The position numbers were made by a program, and so were the translations under genes. From assembly GCF_014349155.1 (NCBI RefSeq), contig NZ_JACSIT010000154.1:150300-214299 (forward strand): a DNA stretch of 64,000 nucleotides. The letters are read 5' to 3'. How positions within the stretch are numbered: position 1 is the stretch's first letter; the number at the start of each line of letters is the position of its first letter. The notes beneath the pieces are model-generated. The model was not told where the DNA came from. It did no database searches and saw only the letters and a list, made by a program, of their open reading frames with translations. Source of the DNA: Neolewinella lacunae. GTDB lineage: Bacteria > Bacteroidota > Bacteroidia > Chitinophagales > Saprospiraceae. Below, one piece after another: positions 1 to 10,493 of this stretch.

Positions 1-18
1 CAACTTGGTATTCCGCGC

Positions 19-83
19 GGTGGCGGCGTTAGCAAAATCCTCATTTAGCTACGGCTAAACTCCGGTTTTGCTGCCTTGCCACC
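19..83. repeat. Imperfect palindrome (REP-like hairpin) at window start
   Basis: The inner arms AGCAAAATCC...TTTAGC (31-49) and GGCTAAAC...TTTTGCT (53-72) pair around a TAC loop. Outer arms GGTGGC (19-24) and GCCACC (78-83) extend the stem. The left edge is cut by the window. The architecture resembles dispersed intergenic hairpins of bacterial genomes, but no second copy occurs in this window. Confidence 0.6.
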
Positions 84-208
84 ACACAGACTACCTGCGT
101 TCAAGGTCAGGTCGATGAATGAACCTCTCCACTGGGGCGGGGGTATTCGCCGGGGGGGTATTACCTTTGCTGGCCTTGGCAATCATTGCCTGATAATCCC
201 TCGGCCCT

Positions 209-226
209 GCACCTGCGGCAGCGCCC
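209..226 (+). repeat. Interspersed 18-bp repeat, copy 1
   Basis: Matches GCACCTGCGGCCGCGCCC with one substitution. It lies 24 bp upstream of the ftsY start. Confidence 0.6.
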
Positions 227-249
227 TGAAAGACCCTCCCCTCAACGGC

Positions 250-1227
250 ATGAGCTTCCTAAAAAAATTCTTCAGCAAGGAAAAAAAAGAGGACCTGGAT
301 AAGGGCCTCGAAAAAACGAAAACGGGCTTTTTTGATAAGCTGAACCGCGCCGTAGCCGGCAAAGACACCGTCGATGAAGAGGTGCTCGACGAGCTGGAAA
401 ACGTATTGATTACCAGCGATGTAGGCCTGGAAACGACGGTTAAAATCATCGAACGGATCGAAGCCCGCGTGGCCACTGATAAGTACGTGAACACCACCGA
501 ACTGAACCAGATTTTGCGGCAGGAAATCGTCAATCTCCTGGCCGAGCAAAATGACGTGGACTACGAAGACTACGTCCTGCCCCCGGTAGAGGGTGGTGGC
601 CCGGCCGTAATTCTGGTGGTGGGCGTCAATGGCGTGGGAAAAACAACAACTATTGGTAAAATTGCTCACCAGTACCAGCAAAAAGGCCACCGGGTGGTGC
701 TGGGCGCGGCCGATACCTTCCGGGCGGCGGCGGTGGACCAGCTCAAGATCTGGTCGGAGCGCGTGGGCTGCGATTTTTACGCCAAGGGCATGTACACCGA
801 CCCCGCCGCGGTCGCCTACGAAACGACGAAGTACGCCATCGATAACCACTGCGACGTGGCCATCATCGATACCGCAGGGCGGCTCCACACGAAGTTTAAC
901 CTCATGAAGGAGCTTTCCAAAATAAAAAGATCGATCACCAAAGCCCTGCCCGCTGCCCCCCACCAGGTCTTGTTGGTACTCGACGCCACCACGGGGCAGA
1001 ACGCCATTGAACAGGCCCGGGCCTTTACCGAAGCGACCGACGTTAATGCGCTGGCACTCACCAAGTTAGATGGCACTGCGAAGGGCGGTGTAGCCATCGG
1101 AATCACGGATCAATTCCAGGTCCCCATCCGCTACATTGGCGTTGGCGAAGGCATCAATCACCTCCAGGTTTTCAATAAGAAAGCCTTCGTAGACAGCCTT
1201 TTCGGGAGCGATTTGAAAAATTCTTGA
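250..1227 (+). CDS. ftsY: Signal recognition particle receptor FtsY
   Basis: FtsY is the SRP receptor GTPase that docks ribosome-SRP complexes at the inner membrane for co-translational insertion. The 325-residue product has a short lysine-rich N-terminus followed by the four-helix N domain and the GTPase G domain. Visible motifs are the P-loop [10 protein letters not shown] near residue 125, DTAGR near 207 and [10 protein letters not shown] near 271. The acidic A domain of enterobacterial FtsY is absent, as is usual in Bacteroidota. ATG 250 is preferred over a TTG at 76, because the 58 extra codons are not FtsY-like and include an interspersed DNA repeat. A terminator-like hairpin follows. 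The family assignment is very secure. Confidence 0.96.
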   Translation: MSFLKKFFSKEKKEDLDKGLEKTKTGFFDKLNRAVAGKDTVDEEVLDELENVLITSDVGLETTVKIIERIEARVATDKYVNTTELNQILRQEIVNLLAEQNDVDYEDYVLPPVEGGGPAVILVVGVNGVGKTTTIGKIAHQYQQKGHRVVLGAADTFRAAAVDQLKIWSERVGCDFYAKGMYTDPAAVAYETTKYAIDNHCDVAIIDTAGRLHTKFNLMKELSKIKRSITKALPAAPHQVLLVLDATTGQNAIEQARAFTEATDVNALALTKLDGTAKGGVAIGITDQFQVPIRYIGVGEGINHLQVFNKKAFVDSLFGSDLKNS

Positions 1228-1297
1228 AAAAAATTTTGCGAAGTCGTGCACATTTTGTAATCGAGTGAGTTTTAGCCTCCGAATCACGCAAACGAAA

Positions 1298-1341
1298 GGA
1301 GCCGACTACATCCGGCAAGACGTAATCGGCTCCATTTTTTT
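1298..1341 (+). terminator. Rho-independent terminator after ftsY
   Basis: GGAGCCGACTAC (1298-1309) pairs with GTAATCGGCTCC (1322-1333) with one mismatch, followed by a T-rich run at 1335-1341. Confidence 0.75.
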
Positions 1342-1472
1342 GTAGTGTTTCGAGTTTTCCTGGCGTACCGCGGCAACGGTATGAACCCCAGAAATTTGCA
1401 ATTATCTCTCTAACTCGGCAGCCCAAATCAGTGAACGGAAAGGGGCCGCCGCGACACTACAATTACACGATT

Positions 1473-4400
1473 ATGTTTAAAGTAACGCGTTTACTATGGC
1501 TAGCGCTGTGCACGCTCGTCTTCGCAACTGCCCCACTTTTCGCACAAGATACCCAATACGAAGTTAATTTTGCAAGTATTCGCTTCGTAAATGTCAATCT
1601 CAACGCAGATTGTTCGCGCGCCATGATCTATTCCAACTTACTCAGCGGTGATGCTGATGCGGATGGAGATGGCCTCGTCCCCCCCGAAAGTGCTTTTAAT
1701 ATCGTTATCAACGACAGCAACCCGGCAAACGGCCGCATCGTCGATGGCTGTGGGACTTTCACCTACACCATTACTCCGGTGCCGGGCAGCGGTATTATAG
1801 GCTTCACCAACGGCTCTGGCAGTATTACTGCGGCTGACGTTTCTTCGCCGGTGCAGGTGTCCACGGCAGTTCCCCGCGGACCTTTCCTGACGCCCCATCT
1901 GGCCAGCCTGACGATTAACACCTTACCCGTTTCGGTTTCCCGCTCTTTCATTATCGACCGGGCCACCACCATCCCCCGGATGAGTACGCTGGACCCCCAG
2001 CTGATGACCCGCTTACTGGCGGGTGGAGATATTCCCCGCTTTACCGATGGCTGCTCCGATATTAAGGTGGTGGTTAAGGACGTCGTCCGGGAAATCAGTG
2101 AGTGTGGCAACATCATCATTACGCGCACCTTCACGGCTACTGACGAAAGCACCACTTGTTCCAGCGGTGGCCCCAGCAGCAGCCCCACCATCGTCAGCTA
2201 CGACATCGTACTGGAACGCCCCCGTGGCAGCAACGTACAGCCTCCTGCGCCGGTAGTCAATATTGAATGCAACAACCCCGACCTGGTGCCCGGCGTTAAT
2301 CCGCCGCCCGCCGTGGAAGACCGTCCTTTCCTGAACGGTCCTGCCGGCCCCATTTACCTCAACACCACCTACGGCAACGTGGGCGCGTCGTTCTCCGATA
2401 GCGAGCGCATCCAGACCTGTACCAACACCTATAAATTCGTACGCACCTGGACGGTCATCGACTGGTGTGATCCAGACAATGTGCGCTCCTTCTCCCAGTT
2501 GGTAAAAGTGGGTGACACCAGTCCGCCTACCCTGACGCTGCCTACCCAGGACCTGGATTTTGACGGCCTGCCCGACACCGGCCCCCTCGTATTCAGCACC
2601 AACGCACCGGGTTGTGGTGCGGTGCTGTCCACCAACACCAACGGCTTGCGCGTTACCGACCTTTGCTCCTCCGTCACCAGCCTTGAAGCCTTCGTACTGC
2701 TCAATGGCAACCCCGACGACCTGCTGGGCCCCATCAATGTCTACGCCCCCAGCCCCGTTAACCGCCTGACGCCCTTCCTGCCCGCTGGCCCGCACGTACT
2801 CCGCTACGTAGCCACCGACCAGTGTGGTAACGAGGCGGTGGGGGAAGTCCAGATTCTGATCGAAGACCGCTCCGGCCCCGTCATCATCGCCGAAGACGCC
2901 CTGAACGTTTCGCTGAGCAACAGCGGTTTTGCCGAGGTAGCCGCTACAGACGTGGACCGGGGTTCTTACGACGACTGTTCGGACATTGTACTGGAAATTG
3001 CCTTTGCCAACCCGGCGACCTTACTCTCCATCGGTGGCTTCGGCCCTTCCATCACCCTGACCTGCATTGACGTAGGTGCCGTCCCCGTCATCCTGCGGGC
3101 TACCGACGCCAACGGTAACCAGAACCAGCGCATGTCCGTCATCAATGTCGTAGACAATTCCGCGCCCCTCTGTATTGCTCCCGGTTCGGTTTCCCTGAGT
3201 TGCACCGAAGCGGCCACCATGCTGCCCGAAGACGTCAACGTTTTCTTTGCCGCCGACCCCAATGGTACCATTAACATGTTCAACGAAATGTTTGGCCTGC
3301 CCACCAGTCTGGACAACTGCGGGAACGAACTGACGACCCAAACCATCTTCTCCACCATCAACGACTGCGGAACGGGGCAGGTCACCCGCGTCTTCACCGT
3401 CACCGACGCCCGGGGCTTTACCTCCGCGCCCGGCTGCCAACAGATCATCAACGTGGGTGGGGTGCGCAATTACACGCTGGAATTCCCGGCCGATGCTTCC
3501 GCTACCTGTGGTTTCTCTCCGTCCTTTAATAACGTAGTGTACACGCCGCTGGGCTGCGACATGGTCGTCTCCACGATGGACGTCGACACCTTCTTTGCTA
3601 CTTCCGACGCCTGCTTCAAAATCCGCCGCACCATTGAAGTCATCAACTGGTGTGAGTACGATGGCATCGGTGCCTACTACAACGTGCCGCGTGATGCCGA
3701 CAACGACGGCAACTTCAACGAATCCACCTTCCTGCACATCGTCCCGAACGGCAACACCAACAGCCTGGACGACGTAGCCATTCTGGACCGCGACGGCGTA
3801 CGGACCAACGCCAACAACATCGGCTTCCTCGATCCGAATTACGCTACTTCCCGCAGCCGGGGGGCCTTCCGTTACGTTCAATTCCTCAAGGTGTTTGACG
3901 ACGAAGCCCCCATCCTGACCCACGTGGAAACCGAGGTGGAAGGCACCGAAGATTGCAACGGCGGCGACGTAACGATCGAATACAACATCTACGACGCCTG
4001 CTCCGGTGCCACGGTTACCACTACGGCGGAACTGGACCTCGACTATGCCCCGGCGGGCGGATTCACGGCCAGCCGGGCCATCCGCTCCGATGAACTGACC
4101 AACAACGGCAGTGGCAATTACGCGGTCACCCTGGATGAGATTCCCGCCGGCGAACACGCCCTGCGCGTCCGGGGCTTTGATGGCTGTGGCAACACTACGG
4201 GCCGAATCATCCCCTTCACCGTAGCCGATAACGCGGCCATCTCGCCGATTTGCGTGCGCAATCTCACCTTCGTGCTGATGAACGACGGAGACGGCGGTGG
4301 TATCGCCTCGGTAGAAGCAGACGACTACGTGGTTGACGTAACGGGCAACTGCAACAACCGGCCCTTGCGCTACTCCGTGTACCGGGAAGAGGAGGAAGCC

Positions 4401-5777
4401 GGCGTGCCGGGCTTCGTCCCAATGCCTGGCCGGGGCAGTTTCCTGGTCAACTGCGAGGACGAAGGAGAAATTTCCGTGCGGGTGTACGTATTCGCGGAAA
4501 ACGGACAGTCCAGCTTCTGCGCAACCACGGCCAGGATTACTGCCTTCAACCCCCAGATCTGCGCCAATTCCAATGGTACGGGCTCGCTGGCTGGCTTCAT
4601 CACTTCACCAACCAACGAGTTACTGCGTGGGATTGAAGTCCACATCAGCGACCTGGAGCAGATGGACAACATGATGTACACCGACGACAACGGCAGCTTC
4701 TTATTCAACGACCTGATGGAGGGCCACGAGTACATGATCCGTCCCAGCATGCCCGACCAGGTAGACCTCGCCCGGGTGAAAACCAGTGACATCTTTAAGA
4801 TTACCAACCACGTCCTGGGCATCGAGCGCATCACCAATCCTTACCGCCTCATTGCGGCCGACGTTAATGCCGACGGCGTGATCAACATCTCGGACATGGT
4901 AGCCATTCGGCGGGTTATCCTGGGCCTGGACAATACCTTCACCGACGGACCTACCTGGCGCTTCATCCGCCGCAGTTTCAGCCTCGACGGGCTTCAGGAA
5001 GGTTGGGATCCGGCGATCTTCCCAAGTACCTTCACCGTCGATGAACTCCGGGGACATAACCGGGAAGCTGACTTTGTAGCCATCGAAATCGGGGACGTGT
5101 TCACCGAAATCATTCCCCGCAGTGACCTCCACTTCACTGCCCAGGACCAAGTCCTCAAAGCGGGCGAACGCGCCACCATCAGCCTCGGCGCTGCGGACCT
5201 CGCTGGCTTCCAGGGCACGCTCGATGCCGCGCCCGGACTGGTGATCGAAAATTGGCACTCTACCCTCCTTTCTGCGGGTAACGTCAACGCACAATCGCTG
5301 CAGCGGGGCCTCCTGGCCATCAGCTACAATGGCGCTGAAGACCTGGCGGGCCGGGAAATTATCCGCCTCGACGTGCGGGCCGATATCAATCTCCGAATTA
5401 GTGATTACCTTCGCGTCTCCGACCGGGTAACCTTCCCCGAAGCCATTGCCAAGGAAGGCGGCACGGCCGGACTGCGTATCGCTTTTGAACAATCCAACAC
5501 AACGGAGGGACTGGCCCTTTTCCAGAACTATCCCAATCCGGTTTTTGCACAGACGACCATCGAATTTGACCTGCCCAGCCCCAGCGAAGTATCGCTGGAG
5601 GTACGCGACATCACGGGCCGACTCCTGAAGGAACTGCACCTCCAGGGGAACGCTGGCCGCAATTCGGTAATGCTTTCGTCCCACAACGATCTCATGAACG
5701 CAACGGGCATCTTCACCTACACCCTCCGGGTAGGGCAGGAGCGCCTGACCAAACGTATGACGGTGGTAGCCCACTAA
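1473..5777 (+). CDS. Large secreted multidomain protein with T9SS C-terminal sorting domain
   Basis: This 1434-residue protein probably leaves the cell through the type IX secretion system. It starts with a Sec signal peptide (hydrophobic LLWLALCTLVFATAP ending near AQ, residues 9-25). Its body is cysteine-rich with repeated HYR/Ig-like beta modules, for example DxxxPP and VTDxCGN-type motifs. A dockerin-like EF-hand segment around residue 1127 contains DVNADGVINISD. The last 85 residues form a type A sorting domain with the NYPNP motif and a terminal TKRMTVV strand. ATG 1473 directly precedes the signal peptide and is preferred over an upstream GTG at 1431. The molecular role is unknown; a cell-surface adhesin or gliding/matrix protein is the likeliest class. 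Confidence 0.85.
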   Translation: MFKVTRLLWLALCTLVFATAPLFAQDTQYEVNFASIRFVNVNLNADCSRAMIYSNLLSGDADADGDGLVPPESAFNIVINDSNPANGRIVDGCGTFTYTITPVPGSGIIGFTNGSGSITAADVSSPVQVSTAVPRGPFLTPHLASLTINTLPVSVSRSFIIDRATTIPRMSTLDPQLMTRLLAGGDIPRFTDGCSDIKVVVKDVVREISECGNIIITRTFTATDESTTCSSGGPSSSPTIVSYDIVLERPRGSNVQPPAPVVNIECNNPDLVPGVNPPPAVEDRPFLNGPAGPIYLNTTYGNVGASFSDSERIQTCTNTYKFVRTWTVIDWCDPDNVRSFSQLVKVGDTSPPTLTLPTQDLDFDGLPDTGPLVFSTNAPGCGAVLSTNTNGLRVTDLCSSVTSLEAFVLLNGNPDDLLGPINVYAPSPVNRLTPFLPAGPHVLRYVATDQCGNEAVGEVQILIEDRSGPVIIAEDALNVSLSNSGFAEVAATDVDRGSYDDCSDIVLEIAFANPATLLSIGGFGPSITLTCIDVGAVPVILRATDANGNQNQRMSVINVVDNSAPLCIAPGSVSLSCTEAATMLPEDVNVFFAADPNGTINMFNEMFGLPTSLDNCGNELTTQTIFSTINDCGTGQVTRVFTVTDARGFTSAPGCQQIINVGGVRNYTLEFPADASATCGFSPSFNNVVYTPLGCDMVVSTMDVDTFFATSDACFKIRRTIEVINWCEYDGIGAYYNVPRDADNDGNFNESTFLHIVPNGNTNSLDDVAILDRDGVRTNANNIGFLDPNYATSRSRGAFRYVQFLKVFDDEAPILTHVETEVEGTEDCNGGDVTIEYNIYDACSGATVTTTAELDLDYAPAGGFTASRAIRSDELTNNGSGNYAVTLDEIPAGEHALRVRGFDGCGNTTGRIIPFTVADNAAISPICVRNLTFVLMNDGDGGGIASVEADDYVVDVTGNCNNRPLRYSVYREEEEAGVPGFVPMPGRGSFLVNCEDEGEISVRVYVFAENGQSSFCATTARITAFNPQICANSNGTGSLAGFITSPTNELLRGIEVHISDLEQMDNMMYTDDNGSFLFNDLMEGHEYMIRPSMPDQVDLARVKTSDIFKITNHVLGIERITNPYRLIAADVNADGVINISDMVAIRRVILGLDNTFTDGPTWRFIRRSFSLDGLQEGWDPAIFPSTFTVDELRGHNREADFVAIEIGDVFTEIIPRSDLHFTAQDQVLKAGERATISLGAADLAGFQGTLDAAPGLVIENWHSTLLSAGNVNAQSLQRGLLAISYNGAEDLAGREIIRLDVRADINLRISDYLRVSDRVTFPEAIAKEGGTAGLRIAFEQSNTTEGLALFQNYPNPVFAQTTIEFDLPSPSEVSLEVRDITGRLLKELHLQGNAGRNSVMLSSHNDLMNATGIFTYTLRVGQERLTKRMTVVAH

Positions 5778-5780
5778 AGC

Positions 5781-5866
5781 TAACCCCGCTGGCCAAACAC
5801 CAGAAAGATTTAGAGAGTAGCGCGACCCTGCCGGACCTTCGGGACCGGTGGGGTTATGCTCTTTTT
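5781..5866 (+). terminator. Possible terminator after the T9SS cargo gene
   Basis: TAACCCCGCTGG (5781-5792) pairs imperfectly with CCGGTGGGGTTA (5845-5856) and is followed by GCTCTTTTT. The loop is long and holds an internal CCGG...CCGG stem, so this is tentative. Confidence 0.35.
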
Positions 5867-5898
5867 GGGACCTACATCGCTCTTATTTACGAAACCAT

Positions 5899-5916
5899 GC
5901 ACCTGCGGGAGCGCCA
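5899..5916 (+). repeat. Interspersed 18-bp repeat, degenerate copy 2
   Basis: Reads GCACCTGCGGGAGCGCCA. It lies in the 307-bp gap between the T9SS cargo gene and the PAS regulator; the rest of the gap holds only the possible terminator and promoter noted separately. Confidence 0.45.
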
Positions 5917-5992
5917 CTACTGCGATCAATACTCATCAAAACACTTCCTAAGTGCCGCCGGTATTTTTACCACATCCCTCGTAAGTAATACT

Positions 5993-6000
5993 TATCTTTG
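5993..6000 (+). promoter_or_regulatory. Candidate Bacteroidota -7 box
   Basis: TATCTTTG matches TAnnTTTG exactly, 85 bp upstream of the PAS regulator. No good TTG is found at the expected -33 distance, so confidence is limited. Confidence 0.4.
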
Positions 6001-6084
6001 ACCAAGATCGGTAGGCTGGCACCGGGCATTCTGGTGGTAGTTTAACCATATAAATGTACATACAATATTTACCAGTAATCATTT

Positions 6085-8910
6085 TTGAACTCCCTCACTT
6101 TATCCCTCCCTGGTTTCGACCAAATGTTTGCCCACCTGACCGTGCCAGCAATGCTGGTAGCGGAAAATGGTACCGTGCAGGGCCTTAACGATGCGGCCGC
6201 AGCGCTCTTTTGCATGGAGGAAAACGAAGTGCGGGGTAAACTCTGGGCAGGCTTGGATGCCCACCTGACGGCCATCCAATGGCGCAGTCGTTGGAAAGAA
6301 TTACAGACGGCCAAAAAACTGACCTACGCCACTGATATCCTGACCGGGCATGAGTACCTCCGTTCGGTCAATGTGACCCTGGCCCTGCTGGAACCCAGCC
6401 ATACGCTCATCATCCTTCAAGACCGCATTGCCTCAAGCATGATTGAGAGCGAGCTGGAGATGATGGCCGACAAACTCCAGGCAGGGTTTTGGTCTTACAA
6501 CCGCGTCGATGGCCGCATTCGCATCTCTCAGCACGCCCGCCGTTTGCTGGGTCTGCCCGACGGAGAACCCACCAAGCAAAATGTCCTGCTTTGGTTGAGT
6601 CAGCATATCCCCACCAGTCAATGGGAAGAAATCCGGGCAATGGGCCAGCGCCTACTGCGGGAGCCCCTGCAGGTCAATCATTCCTTCTTTTTAGAAAAGG
6701 AAGGAGGCCTCGGGCGGGTGAAGGTTTCGGCCAACTCCGTTGGTAATTCCCTCCACATTACCCACCTCTACGGCATTATTCAGGAAGACCGGAACGAAGC
6801 CGATAACCCCAGTGGGCACAACATCTCCGGAGACCTGGCCATCTTCAGCATCGAACACGCCCAGGACATGATTTTCTGGACCCGCCCCGATGGGTCCATC
6901 TTTTACATCAACCAGATCGTCAGCAACAAATTGGGCATCCCCAAGGAAAAGCTGATAAAGATGAAAGTTAAAGAGTACGCCCCTTACTTCGACGGGCAGG
7001 TGCTCGAAACCTTTTGGCAGCGCCTGCGCACCGAAAAGTATTTTGAAGCGGAGTACCCCCTCTACCGGAGCGATGGGCAGATCATTGACGTTTACGCATC
7101 CATAAGCTACCTCCGTTTCGGAGAAGAAGAGTTTTCCTGTGGGATTTGCCGCGACATCACTACCCGCCGCAAACTCGAACAGCGCCAGAAGCTGACCGAA
7201 TTTACAATTGACAATTCAGAGGAAATGATCCTCTGGTCTACTCCCGAGAGTGCCATCACCTACGCAAATGATACCTTTTTCAGCATGACGGGGTATCAAC
7301 TGCAAGACCTTTCCTCGCTCAGCCCCCAATCGCTATTTCCCGTCCTGGTCAATCCTGATCAGGAGGTGTTGTGGAACCAACTTCGTAAGGAGCACCACCT
7401 TAGCTTCGAAAACAACCTGCGCCTCGCCAAAGGGAAATTGATCCCCGTGCGCCTCGACATGAATTACCTGCAATTCGAGGGAGGAGAGTTTGCCTGTATT
7501 TACCTGCGCGATCTGCGTGGGAAAAAAAAGCGGGACCGCCAAATCAAACTCTCTCAGGTTGCGCTGGATACGGCCCTGGATTATATCCTTTGGCTTGACG
7601 AAAAGTTCCGCATCAGATACGTCAACAATGCGCTTTTGCAGCTCTTGGGCAGTCATCCAAAGACTTGGGTAGGCACTGCCGTAGAAGAAGCGATCCCCGG
7701 CCTGCACCGCACAAGCATCGCCCCCGGAGAAACGCTGGACGTAGCCATTATCCCCCATAAGGGCACCGAAGAAATCCACCTCAACCTGCAGTGCAGCGAG
7801 GTGGTCTACGAAGAAGAGTCCATCTTCATGCTCGTGGGCCGCGACCTGACCGCCCTCGTCGAACTTCAGGAAGACCTCAAACTGGAAAACCTCAAAATCA
7901 GCGAACTGCGCGATCGCCTGCTCGAAGAAAACACCACCCTGCGCGAAGACTATGGCAAGGATTACAACATCAATGAGATCATCACCGTCAGCCCCAAATA
8001 CCAGGCCATCCTCAAGCAGGTAGGGCAGGTAGCCGACGTAGACACCACCGTCTTGATCACCGGCGAAACGGGTACCGGCAAAGAATTACTGGCCCGCGCC
8101 ATTCACCAACTCAGCGACCGCGAAGAGCACCCCCTCGTGAAGGTCAACTGCGCTGCCTTGCCCGAAAGCCTGATCGAAAGCGAACTCTTTGGCCACGAAA
8201 AAGGGGCCTTCACCGGAGCCACCGCCCGCAAGAAAGGCCGCTTCGAGATGGCCGATAAGGGCACCATCTTTCTGGACGAAATCGGCGAGTTGCCCCTGGA
8301 ACTGCAATCCAAACTCCTCCGCGTCTTGCAAGAAGATGAGTTTGAACGCGTGGGCGGTACTGAAACCATCCGCGTCGACGTACGCCTGGTAGCGGCCACT
8401 AACCGCGACCTGGCCGAGATGGTCCGCGAAGGGCGCTTCCGCGAAGACCTCTACTATCGCCTCAATGTCTTCCCCATCGTCAATCTTCCCCTGCGCGAAA
8501 GACCAGAAGACATCCCCGTCCTGGTCGAACACTTTACCCATAAGTTTGCCAAGCGCCAGGGCAAGACCATTCGCCGGGTCAACACCGCAGATCTTAACCT
8601 GCTCAAGAACTATGCCTTCCCGGGCAACATCCGGGAACTGGAGAACCTCGTCGAGCGGGCCGTTGTCCTTTGTCAATCGGACACCCTCAGCATCAAAATC
8701 GGCCAGGGCGCGGGTGCCGCCACTACCCGTCAGCAACGCTTCCTGAGCTTCGAGGAAATGCAACGGCAGCACATCATCGACGCACTCAAACGCACCGGTG
8801 GCCGCGTCACCGGCCCAGACGGTGCAGGCATTTTGCTCGACATGAACGACCGGACGCTGGTCTCCAAAATGCGTAAACTGCGCATCGAAAAGCATGAATA
8901 CTTACTTTAG
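6085..8910 (+). CDS. PAS-domain sigma-54-dependent Fis-family transcriptional activator
   Basis: This 941-residue bacterial enhancer-binding protein has about four tandem PAS-like sensor modules over residues 1-590, with a [18 protein letters not shown] linker between modules. A coiled coil (about 595-625) leads into a sigma-54 AAA+ domain. That domain shows Walker A GETGTGKE near 655, the sigma-54-contacting GAFTGA loop near 708 and Walker [10 protein letters not shown] near 726. The C-terminal helix-turn-helix (about 888-941) diverges from typical Fis. It probably activates sigma-54 promoters in response to a cytoplasmic signal, since no transmembrane segment is seen. The first start in frame is TTG 6085, just after a stop; ATG 6124 is an alternative and would remove 13 residues. 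No sensor kinase is adjacent. Confidence 0.9.
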   Translation: MNSLTLSLPGFDQMFAHLTVPAMLVAENGTVQGLNDAAAALFCMEENEVRGKLWAGLDAHLTAIQWRSRWKELQTAKKLTYATDILTGHEYLRSVNVTLALLEPSHTLIILQDRIASSMIESELEMMADKLQAGFWSYNRVDGRIRISQHARRLLGLPDGEPTKQNVLLWLSQHIPTSQWEEIRAMGQRLLREPLQVNHSFFLEKEGGLGRVKVSANSVGNSLHITHLYGIIQEDRNEADNPSGHNISGDLAIFSIEHAQDMIFWTRPDGSIFYINQIVSNKLGIPKEKLIKMKVKEYAPYFDGQVLETFWQRLRTEKYFEAEYPLYRSDGQIIDVYASISYLRFGEEEFSCGICRDITTRRKLEQRQKLTEFTIDNSEEMILWSTPESAITYANDTFFSMTGYQLQDLSSLSPQSLFPVLVNPDQEVLWNQLRKEHHLSFENNLRLAKGKLIPVRLDMNYLQFEGGEFACIYLRDLRGKKKRDRQIKLSQVALDTALDYILWLDEKFRIRYVNNALLQLLGSHPKTWVGTAVEEAIPGLHRTSIAPGETLDVAIIPHKGTEEIHLNLQCSEVVYEEESIFMLVGRDLTALVELQEDLKLENLKISELRDRLLEENTTLREDYGKDYNINEIITVSPKYQAILKQVGQVADVDTTVLITGETGTGKELLARAIHQLSDREEHPLVKVNCAALPESLIESELFGHEKGAFTGATARKKGRFEMADKGTIFLDEIGELPLELQSKLLRVLQEDEFERVGGTETIRVDVRLVAATNRDLAEMVREGRFREDLYYRLNVFPIVNLPLRERPEDIPVLVEHFTHKFAKRQGKTIRRVNTADLNLLKNYAFPGNIRELENLVERAVVLCQSDTLSIKIGQGAGAATTRQQRFLSFEEMQRQHIIDALKRTGGRVTGPDGAGILLDMNDRTLVSKMRKLRIEKHEYLL

Positions 8911-9036
8911 CCGTGTTTAGACACCCTCGCAGAGTGTTTGGCAAGCTACCTTGTCTCCCATTATCTTCGGGTTGTCGAAATTCCCACGTATAACACGAAC
9001 ATTTAGGCCCCGCCTCGCGTAACCAACCTAGGTGCT

Positions 9037-9411
9037 GTGTTACATCCTTACACATCACCCATTTTTGCTCCAGTTTTGTCAACCGCAACTAACCATAACG
9101 CTATCAAAGAAGATCTACTTTCCCGCTGGCTTTTGACTAGTGAGAAAGGGCTGGTCGTACTGGTTTTCTCCGCCAAATGGATGGGGAGTACCTACTTGTT
9201 TGAAAGTTTCATGAAAGACATTCGCGAAGCTGCCCCAACCCCCTTTGCCCTTGATTACATTGACGTTGAGGACGACGAGGAGATTGCCAGCCAGCTTGGT
9301 GTCTCCCAACTGCCAACGACTGTCCTGCTGAAAAAACGCGAGGTGGTCGATATGCTGGTGGGCCCCATGTCCCGCAAAAAATTAATGGCCCGCATCACGC
9401 CCCATTTTTAG
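9037..9411 (+). CDS. Thioredoxin-fold protein lacking the CxxC active site
   Basis: The 124-residue product has a thioredoxin-like beta-alpha pattern: a VLVFSAKW strand, a LDYIDVEDDEEIASQLGVSQ segment, and the cis-proline loop QLPTTVLL. The redox motif normally written WCxxC is replaced by KWMGSTY, with no cysteine anywhere, so it cannot act as a dithiol oxidoreductase. A non-catalytic role such as chaperone or adaptor is inferred. The start is uncertain: GTG 9037 is the first codon in frame, and residues 1-20 are not thioredoxin-like. It stands between the sigma-54 activator and tonB with no clear operon link. Confidence 0.65.
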   Translation: MLHPYTSPIFAPVLSTATNHNAIKEDLLSRWLLTSEKGLVVLVFSAKWMGSTYLFESFMKDIREAAPTPFALDYIDVEDDEEIASQLGVSQLPTTVLLKKREVVDMLVGPMSRKKLMARITPHF

Positions 9412-9420
9412 CGTCCGCTG

Positions 9421-9438
9421 GGGCGCGGCCGCAGGTGC
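9421..9438 (-). repeat. Interspersed 18-bp repeat, copy 3 (perfect)
   Basis: Reverse complement of GCACCTGCGGCCGCGCCC, beginning 10 bp after the thioredoxin-fold gene. The outer edge carries the commonly shared CCCCGG extension. Confidence 0.75.
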
Positions 9439-9552
9439 CGGGGAAAGGGACTGAGGAGCAAAGCCCCACCACCCACCAAAAAAAACCAGGCTAGCATCTC
9501 TCAGGTCAGCAGCTGGCCAGCGCTGTCTTTCCCCTCGCTAAACCATTTTACC

Positions 9553-10413
9553 ATGATGCTTTATACCTTTAGTGGCACTGCGGTGCTGCTGGGCTTGGCC
9601 GGACTCTGCTTGCTCCTGGCCCTGACCGTAGTCTCGCTGCGCCGGATTTTGCGCCAGCAGGCCACTGGCCAACGCACGAAAAACGCCGCCTTCAGTTTCA
9701 CCGGCCCCGTCCAGCAACTCAGCCTTTGCGCAGCCATCGCCGCAGCCTTCGTCACCATCAACTGGACGCGTTTTGCTGCCGAACCTACCCAGTACGCCGC
9801 CTTTGAAGTGATCGAAGACCTCATTGAGGTGGACATTCCTACCTTTTATGCCCCACCGCCGCCACCACCGCCCCCGCCACCGGTCATTGAAACCGCCCCC
9901 GTAATTGAAGTGGAGCCCGAAGAATTTGTCAGCCTGGACGTGGCAGCAGACGAGGCCGTCCCTCCCCCCGCTCCGCCACCCGCCCTCGCACCTGCGGCCG
10001 CGCCCGTCCCCCCACCCCCTCCCCCGCCGGTGGACTACGGCACGGACCAGGAATTTTTGTTCGTAGAGCGCATGCCCGTTTTCGGCCAGGAATGCCGCGA
10101 ACTCTCCGGCGACGCCCGTAAGGCCTGCTCCGATCGTGCCCTGCTCGCCTTTGTACAGTCGCGCGTACGCTACCCCGCCATGGCCCGGGAAAACGGGCTG
10201 CAGGGGACGGTAGTGGTGAGCTTCACCGTAGAAAAAGACGGCAGCATCAGCGCCATCGAGGCCGTCCGAAAAATAGCCGGTGGCTGCACCGAAGAAGCCC
10301 TCAAAGCCGTGGAAGCCATCAACCGCGAAGGGCAAAAGTTCACGCCCGGTATGCAACAGGGCCGCCCGGTAAGGGTCCGGTTCAACCTGCCCATTAAGTT
10401 TACCTTGCAGTAG
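9553..10413 (+). CDS. TonB family energy transducer
   Basis: TonB proteins transmit proton-motive force from ExbBD to outer-membrane receptors. This 286-residue product has two hydrophobic stretches near the N-terminus (about 5-32 and 55-72), then a proline-rich periplasmic spacer with two long proline runs. The C-terminal TonB domain (about 185-286) has YPAMARENGLQGTVVVSF and ends in RVRFNLPIKFTL, the usual C-terminal strand. Two membrane segments make it resemble Bacteroidota TonB paralogues rather than classical TonB. A copy of the interspersed repeat is embedded in the spacer (9988-10005) and is read as LAPAAAP. No exbB or exbD is adjacent. Confidence 0.9.
   Translation: MMLYTFSGTAVLLGLAGLCLLLALTVVSLRRILRQQATGQRTKNAAFSFTGPVQQLSLCAAIAAAFVTINWTRFAAEPTQYAAFEVIEDLIEVDIPTFYAPPPPPPPPPPVIETAPVIEVEPEEFVSLDVAADEAVPPPAPPPALAPAAAPVPPPPPPPVDYGTDQEFLFVERMPVFGQECRELSGDARKACSDRALLAFVQSRVRYPAMARENGLQGTVVVSFTVEKDGSISAIEAVRKIAGGCTEEALKAVEAINREGQKFTPGMQQGRPVRVRFNLPIKFTLQ
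9988..10005 (+). repeat. Interspersed 18-bp repeat, copy 4 (inside tonB)
   Basis: Perfect match to the consensus, in frame within the proline/alanine-rich spacer. Codon bias for Pro/Ala could produce it by chance, but identity over all 18 positions is notable. Confidence 0.5.
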
Positions 10414-10439
10414 TACTGTAGTTAGGCATCGTTGCAAGG

Positions 10440-10482
10440 AGGTCCACTGGCCCCACCGTAGCTTCAGGGGGCCGGTGGACCT
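10440..10482. terminator. Bidirectional terminator between tonB and the arsenic-type operon
   Basis: A stem of about 15 bp, AGGTCCACTGGCCCC (10440-10454) with GGGGCCGGTGGACCT (10468-10482) including one G-T wobble, lies between convergent genes and is followed by TCTGCTTTTCC. Confidence 0.75.
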
Positions 10483-10493
10483 TCTGCTTTTCC

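Noticed and set aside
76..249. N-terminal extension of FtsY from a TTG start
   Set aside because: The 58 extra residues are unlike FtsY and translate an interspersed DNA repeat; ATG 250 gives a normal FtsY start.
6055..6084. ATG start upstream of the PAS regulator
   Set aside because: The ATG at 6054 is out of frame, and an in-frame TAA lies at 6076.
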